In this document: in pieces, positions 58,576 through 64,000 of the stretch
Position numbering within the stretch: position 1 is the stretch's first letter
How the letters are laid out: each line of letters starts with the position of its first letter
Source of the DNA: Polytrichum commune
Taxonomy: Eukaryota; Streptophyta; Polytrichopsida; Polytrichales; Polytrichaceae
NCBI GenBank assembly: GCA_950295325.1
Contig: OX485808.1
Coordinates: 33,317,180 to 33,381,179 of the forward strand
Length of the DNA: 64,000 nucleotides
Reading direction: 5' to 3'
Position numbers and translations under genes: made by a program
Notes under the pieces: model-generated
Told to the model about the DNA's origin: nothing
The model's input: the letters and a program-made list of their open reading frames with translations, nothing else
Databases searched by the model: none

Positions 58576-59285
58576 CATTTCTTCATCAAAATACTGTTGA
58601 ATTCCAAATTCAGACAAATACTTGACTAAAGAATATTCAAGAATAAGTTGGAGATATTCTGGTATTCTTGGATCAGTGTATAAATATACCTCCCATAGCA
58701 CTCATGTACCCACCTTTCTATAGAGAGTATACTGAGAGAATCTTTCAGTGTGTTGTAAAACCACAGGGCATTGTAAAATTTGACCACCAAAGTCATGATT
58801 GAGTCTTAGAAACGGCCAACATCAATTAAGTAGATTATAGTTCTTGTGCACTACCCGCACCCTTTGTACCAAAAGCTCACTTTACCATATCCTTGCTTGA
58901 ACACTGGAGAGACAACATGTACTTATGAAAGACTGGAGTTGTATTTTTGATCTCACAAGGTTATTAGAAATTCTGCATACCTATGTGTTATGTGTGGTGA
59001 AATCAGGATTCTGGTGTGAAGATCGCAGAATCTGTTCTTGGTTTAGAAGTTCCTCTTGATCAAAGATAATACGGATTGTGGTTCTGTAGTCTGAAACTGT
59101 TCAGTACAGCATGTTAAGCATATCTGCATCTTGGCTGCACGATGCACAATGAAGAATGCCATTTGGCTATTTGTTTGTATGTTCCAAATTTAAATTTGGT
59201 AATATGATGCATTTTTTTCCCTAAAAATTGAATTTAGATCACAATGGAGGAGTTATCATGGTTGATGTGTTGGTGATAACATAGG
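58576..59285. other. Intergenic, no gene recognised
   Basis: Nothing beyond an AT-rich spacer. A minus-strand frame reaching 58701 runs through the SINE and is an artefact. Confidence 0.35.
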
Positions 59286-59293
59286 TTGTGTAC

Positions 59294-59855
59294 TAGAGCC
59301 CAACATTTTCCTTTAAATTGCACCCATACCCAGACCATGCCCATCAGCAACGACCTATGCCCACCCATGCCCACCCATAGCATGACATGTGCACACCCAT
59401 GCCCACCCATGCTGTTCAAATTGCGCCCATGTATTCAAAAATTGTGTAATGTGTATTACCCGCCTACACCAAGTCTTGGTTGGATCAGACAAATAAAAGG
59501 TCGTTCACTATCGTTGGCTTTAGCCCGGAGCGCTTCTTGGTTAGCGTATTCCCTGCATCCGAGAAGTTTGACTCCGATTTGGAGTTGGATGCAGGGATGC
59601 ACAAAACCGAACGTGCCACGCGCGACATGATGGGGAATGTGGGGGCTTCTTTCAGCTTCCACCACAAGAGAATACTGAATTTACCCTCGAAAGCATTGAA
59701 TGAGAGCTCATTCAATGACCCCTTCCAATATGCTTTGCTTTACCCCATGCCCACCCATGAACAATAATATCGCACTCATGCCCACCCATGCCCACCCATG
59801 GGCATGGGTGGGCATGGACATGGGCATGGGTATGGGCACCCAATGTAGGGCTCTA
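59294..59855 (-). mobile_element. Deleted hAT transposon with perfect 8-bp target duplication
   Basis: 562 bp, ends TAGAGCCCAACATT and AATGTAGGGCTCTA, flanked on both sides by TTGTGTAC (59286-59293, 59856-59863). Both subterminal regions are packed with CCCATGCCCACCCATG words, in inverted orientation near the right end. The middle (minus strand) keeps the C-terminal part of a hAT transposase, so the element is an internal deletion product of an autonomous parent. Confidence 0.88.
59485..59715 (-). pseudogene. hAT transposase C-terminal dimerisation domain fragment
   Basis: 76 residues including WWKLKEAPTFPIMSRVARSV, then CIPASNSKSESNFSDAG and a final RSGLKPTIVNDLLFV. This is the classic hAT dimerisation signature (W-W, P-x-[LM]-S-x-x-A-R, IPAS, SE..FS.AG, R..L.P..V..L.F). 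The usual Arg of the SERxFS block is Asn here, and the rest of the protein is gone. It lies inside the 59294-59855 element. Confidence 0.75.
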
Positions 59856-60039
59856 TTGTGTACATAACGTTTGATGTGGAGTTGGCATTGCCCCACCAAA
59901 CCATGCATGTTGCTTTGTTAGCTTTTTTCCCCCTTTTTTCAAGTTTTTATTCTCAAGGGAACAAAGTCACCTCACTAAATTTGTTTCAATTTGGCGTCAT
60001 GAAACCAACATTTGAATCATATCATTACAAGTGGCTATA

Positions 60040-60450
60040 AAGCACAAAGGAAGCACTCTTGTTGAAGATGTTGCATTTCAGAGTGGTCAAGCTAAGCAAG
60101 TTTTTAGTGCATCTATTCTTGATTGGATACGAGGGGGCACTTTATCACCCGTAATGGAAGACCATGCCATGGCATGACCATTGCATTTGGGAATGGACGC
60201 GTGCGACCTTGCCATGGATTGTAATAGGCAGTCAATATTTATTGGTTGTGTAATCTAGAAGTGACTAATAACACTACTAGTGGATACAAACACCAAAAAA
60301 TAAAGCAAAAGGTATTAGTGCACTTCTTGATGGTGTTGAACTTTGTAGTGATAAGGCTAAGCAATTTTTGCAAGCATGTCTACCTATTCTTGATTGGATA
60401 CAAGGAGACACGTCGTCTCCTGTAATGAACAACCATGTCATGACTTGACC
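60040..60450 (+). repeat. Two diverged tandem copies of a gene-like segment
   Basis: The segments about 60090-60185 and 60345-60445 both read AAGCTAAGCAA.TTTT, ATTCTTGATTGGATAC.A.G and CCCGTAATG.A..ACCATG. In frame they share KQ-x(4,5)-A-x(2,4)-ILDWI-x-G-x-T-x-SPVM, which suggests a duplicated exon of an unknown gene. Each copy stops soon after and there is no flanking coding sequence. Confidence 0.4.
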
Positions 60451-60457
60451 ACTGTAT

Positions 60458-60710
60458 CATTATATTCGTTAATTTGGGACTTTTTTGGCATTTTGAGACA
60501 GTTACAAATATAAGAACATGGATAAAATCACACAGATATTGGAGAATGTTGTAAGATGCAAATACTTTGAAACGGGTGTTCATATCAAGAACCCAATTAT
60601 GAACTCATATCAAGATGGTTTAGGTAGGACGACTCAAACATTAGACCATGTTGTTGTGGTCCATATATTAATTTGAGACAAGAGAAAGTCTCAAATTAAC
60701 GAATATAGTG
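60458..60710. mobile_element. MITE with TTCGTTAATTTGRGACTTT ends
   Basis: Left CATTATATTCGTTAATTTGG and right AAATTAACGAATATAGTG are inverted over ~26 bases. A perfect 12-bp hairpin (TTAATTTGAGAC / GTCTCAAATTAA, 8-base loop) lies at 60668-60699, so the right terminus is itself palindromic. Confidence 0.65.
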
Positions 60711-60784
60711 ACTATGTATGCTAATGAGCACATGTTGTCGCTATATCATCGATTGCACTAGGCACCCAATACCTACCTTATCAA

Positions 60785-60940
60785 GCCTACCATAGCTCAG
60801 TAGGTTGGGCGCTTATAACAACCTATGGCAAGTTTCCTTGCAATCATTACCTAGTTTATAATAGAGTTGTTTATAGTTATAATGTCCCTCAAAGGGAGAC
60901 GAAACCATGGGTTTGATCCTTCTTTGAGAAAAATTTCTAT
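60785..60940 (+). mobile_element. tRNA-like SINE head
   Basis: CTACCATAGCTCAGTAGGTTGG at 60790 contains a canonical pol III A box (TAGCTCAGTAGG) in a tRNA-like 5' context. GGGTTTGATCC near 60909 resembles a B box but is further away than in a tRNA, so this is a decayed SINE or tRNA pseudogene, not a functional tRNA. Confidence 0.4.
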
Positions 60941-61404
60941 TAACAGCTTGTTAGCTCATCATGGAAGAGCCTATTTTGAAAGTTGGGTGAAACATTTGGG
61001 ACCTCCTCTTTCCACCTCTCCAACTTTGAGAAAAATTTAGGATCTAAAATAGGAGTATGTGCATAGGATCCACTATCTTAAATCCCAGATTGACCTATGC
61101 AAGGCTAGCTTGGCCATCCATCCTAGTAGGACAAGCTAAAAAGCTGGTTTAAAATAGCCAAACACCACTCTCTCTGTATGGTAATTTAAGCATTGAGACA
61201 ACTTGAATGATTTTGTGGTAATCCTCATAAACTCGTGGTTCGTGCTTTACTTTACAAATAACTCTAATGTTTGTAGAAAGAACACAAATCCTTATGAGTG
61301 TTAGCAACAACACTGCTCAATGACATTTATGTTTCAATTGAGAGACTTTACAAAGATGAGGGGTTTCCTTCTTATACACATCCTAGGCCTAATTGCTAGA
61401 GAAT
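60941..61404. other. Intergenic, no gene recognised
   Basis: AT-rich, no supported feature. Confidence 0.35.
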
Positions 61405-61790
61405 CACACTAGAAATTGCATTTAGTATCACCAATTCTATTTGTCTTGCTCAATACTAAACCAACCTATGTAGTTTCACCAACACTAAATTTAAACCTAA
61501 CATTACTTATCATTCCTTGTAACAAAAATTGGGCATTGTAGATTTACAATGTCACTTACTAAGTGATTTTCATCTAATTTTCAGTCTTCCATTACTATAT
61601 TTCATTACAAAAATGCTAGGATGCAGAAGAAACAAAGTGGATGACACAATAAATATGTTGGGATGACAATGATTTGTAAACTTATTCATAGGAAGTGTCT
61701 TGACAATAGTGACCATAGTAACAAAGAATACCATATGACACTGAATACAATATTTAGTATAGTTGAAATGACTAGACTATTTCAGAATGA
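61405..61790. mobile_element. MITE with CACTA..ATTTAGTAT ends
   Basis: Left CACACTAGAAATTGCATTTA and right CAATATTTAGTATAG are inverted. The interior (CTTGCTCAATACTAAACC, ACTTATCATTCCTTGTAAC) is the complement of the 43768 and 44466 elements. Confidence 0.6.
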
Positions 61791-62264
61791 ACTTGAAATC
61801 CGATGTTGTGGGATGAAGTTGTCTCCAACAAAGAGTGCCTATCTCAACCCTAACCCATGTTGATAAGATTGTTTCAATCCGCATTCTCCTACATAACATT
61901 ATTAAAGAATGGAAACTTTCATGTGGGCCCTGAGAATATAATCACGGGAGGATGTGATTAAAAAAAAGTAGTTTGTGGACAAGAACTGCCAACGAAGAAT
62001 TTAATTTTATTCAATTTTCATAGGGAGTGTAGCATGCGATCAAATCAAGAGAGGAATAGTTATTTATATCCATATATTGGATGAAGGATTTGGAGGAGTG
62101 CATAGGTATTGCTTATGGTTGGGGTGTTAGATATAGCACCCTCTACCTTACATGTGATTAAAAGAGGCTCATGCATGAAAGGAAAATTATCAGCTTATGT
62201 GTTAACTTCCTTCTCTAAGCTTGGGTGAAGATCAACCTTTCTCACAATCAAGTAAGTCATCAAG
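61791..62264. other. Intergenic, no gene recognised
   Basis: No supported feature. A short direct repeat (TCAAGTAAGTCAT) occurs at 62248-62270. Confidence 0.35.
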
Positions 62265-62545
62265 TAAGTCATTGTTAAAAGCGATTAATCATATACAACA
62301 TCAAGTATAAAATGGCACCACTTTGGCCATTCAAAATAGCGGTGTAAGAAGGATGCAACAACGTTTTTAGAAGAGCACCAACTTTGGGCAATCATAATGA
62401 TGAATCAAGGATCTATCCACTCAACGAGGTGGTGTTAGAAGTGATCCACAAAAGGGGGACAACACCTTCATTTAATAGAAGATCCTCACCTGCAATAAGG
62501 TTGATTTCGTGGTGCTTCTCACTTAACAATCCAACATCGATAGAC
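62265..62545 (-). repeat. Dispersed repeat, inverse of 13890-14200
   Basis: CACCACTTTGGCCATTC, GATCCACAAAAGGGGGACAA and AAGATCCTCACCTGCAATAA are complements of motifs at about 14.0-14.2 kb, in reversed order. Confidence 0.55.
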
Positions 62546-63037
62546 CCCCCCTAGTTGACAGTAAAAGACTATTTCATAATAAGTCACTTTAATTGGGTGG
62601 GTGATTATTTTTTGGCAGGCCCACTTCTGATAGTTTGAAAGAATTTTGAGAGGAGGTTGTCACACCCTATTATGAAGAGCTTGGTAAAGCTAATTAAAAG
62701 TACTTAAAATAAATAGAGCATGTGCCAAAACCAACAAAATATACTTACATGCTACAAAGCTCATTTTTGCACCTGTCACAAGCAAAAAAAAAAGGCATAT
62801 AAAGTTTGAAATTAATCTTGCCCTTCGAGAGAAAAGTGAAAATGATATGCCCGTCACATGGAAAGGTACCAAAAAAAAAACAGCATGTCCAAAGAAAGGT
62901 CCCCTCAACCATTGTCGTTCAGCCATGTCCCATAATTATGGGCAAACAATGTTGTCTTTTGAAAGATATAAGCCATTGGATTCGATTTCACACTGACTCA
63001 AGAGATACAAGTCTACTTTTGTACTTGTAGGTGACAC
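62546..63037. other. Intergenic, no gene recognised
   Basis: Two overlapping opposite-strand frames near 62.7-63.0 kb share no family signature. Nothing is supported. Confidence 0.35.
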
Positions 63038-63850
63038 CCAACTAAACCCAATTTGAGTTTGAGTTGGGATTTTTATTGGAACATACTGGTCATGCTCTCT
63101 ACTTCGTACATTGATTATCCTAATGACTGAGGGAGGGCTAATAGTGAGTGTGGGAAAATTAGCGAAGGTGATACGAAATTTTGTACGCTATGAAATTAGT
63201 GCCACCAACATATCTAGTAAGCATTGTTCATCCCAACACTATTCACTAAAGATACTATTCACTATTCATTGAAACTACCAGTACTTAGCATTATTCATTG
63301 ACAAACACGTGTTTTCAAATTAAAATTTTATCATTATACAAACACCTTAGAGCACGCACTAATCCTCTTGAACATGGTAAATGAGCATGTATATATGAAT
63401 GTAGTGTCACTCAATTCAAAATTTCAGCCCTTAATAAGTTTGAGATTTGGGTAAAAAAAGAGTGTTTTGAGAATTAATACCACCCTCACTAATTGGGATA
63501 ATCAATGTAACTTATGGACTTTACCACAATGAACATAGATAACCAACCACTAATTACAAATGAATCGGTCGAATTTGAGAAATAACTACTGTAGTTGAAG
63601 TTCAACACTTATGAAATAATTACTAATCATTGTAGAGAAATTTAGAGAGTATCCCTCCAATTAATTAAGAATGTTCGAAAGATGTCAATATGTAACTGGT
63701 TGGACTTGGAAACACTAGGATCTCAACTGATTATGCCCAAAAATCTCCTAACTAAACCCATTTTGAGTTTGTATTGAGTTTCCAATCAAGACATGCTACT
63801 AATGCTATGTACTTAGTAGCTTATGCACTTTACTACAATGAATGGAGAGA
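63038..63850. repeat. Direct repeat pair flanking a reverse hAT-like MITE
   Basis: AACTAAACCCAATTTGAGTTTG (63040) and its partner at 63748 begin similar ~90-base stretches. ACTTTACCACAATGAA and ACTTTACTACAATGAA also occur at 63520 and 63827. Between them, 63545-63755 is a diverged, reverse-oriented CAGTG-family MITE (ending TGCCCAAAAATCTCC). Confidence 0.5.
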
Positions 63851-64000
63851 TCAACTGACCACGTCTTGATTATGAGGTAGCAACATCTTAAACCGAGAAA
63901 TTTAGGTATTTGACATACATGTGATAGCCGTATGAACCAAAAGTAAATTTTCCCAATTAGAGGTGAGGAGACTAGGTGTACCGCAAGTTGTACATACATG

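Noticed and set aside
60785..60940. Functional tRNA gene
   Set aside because: A good A box, but the B-box-like motif is too far away and no cloverleaf can be formed. Reported as SINE-like.

Overview
This is a low-density nuclear window from a plant (streptophyte). The evidence is a histone deacetylase gene with 13 exons whose best family match is the plant class IV (HDA2/HDAC11) group, a plant-type GT47 (ARAD-like) glycosyltransferase, typical plant transposon classes (hAT, CACTA, piggyBac-like, LTR, SINE, many MITEs) and long AT-rich spacers. Nothing pins the species. The repeat load and an intronless GT47 gene would fit a non-seed land plant, but that is inference. Most of the sequence is layered, decayed repeats; only two genes look intact.

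Layout. 1-6.7 kb: repeats only (hAT-like 226-bp MITEs, a ~500-bp inverted-repeat family beginning TAGGGCCACTTCACAC, AAGGTAGAC and CACTAAATAT families). 6.74-11.36 kb, minus strand: an intact 365-residue class IV histone deacetylase, reconstructed exon by exon. 12.5-16.6 kb: repeats and a degraded piggyBac-like transposase. 16.8-22.5 kb, minus strand: a tandem second copy of the deacetylase gene. It has a 16-nt deletion, a 1-nt deletion and no final exon, so it is a pseudogene. 23-31 kb: MITEs, a ~270-bp tandem repeat and microsatellites. 31.05-35.78 kb: a CACTA transposon with a 3-bp target duplication, carrying a TNP1-like fragment and, nested inside, a probable 2.08-kb solo LTR with a 5-bp target duplication. 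35.8-39.7 kb: MITEs and a ~54-bp tandem array.

39.75-41.32 kb, minus strand: an intact, apparently single-exon GT47 exostosin-family type II membrane protein (524 residues), flanked by a ~54-bp array on its 3' side and ~300-bp tandem units on its 5' side. 43-53.8 kb: MITEs, an odd insertion bounded by runs of G and C, and a possible short gene start at 47.6 kb. 53.95-56.32 kb: a decayed A/C-rich retroelement remnant. It encodes an RNase H domain, cysteine/histidine motifs and a candidate PD-(D/E)XK nuclease domain, with a methyltransferase-like segment before the RNase H; this is the most unusual coding content in the window. 58.35-64 kb: a SINE, a deleted hAT element with a perfect 8-bp target duplication that keeps the dimerisation domain, and further MITEs.

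The two intact genes have unrelated functions (nuclear or cytosolic deacylation; Golgi wall-polysaccharide synthesis) and do not form a pathway. Boundaries of repeats were read by eye and are approximate unless a target duplication is stated. No database search was run.
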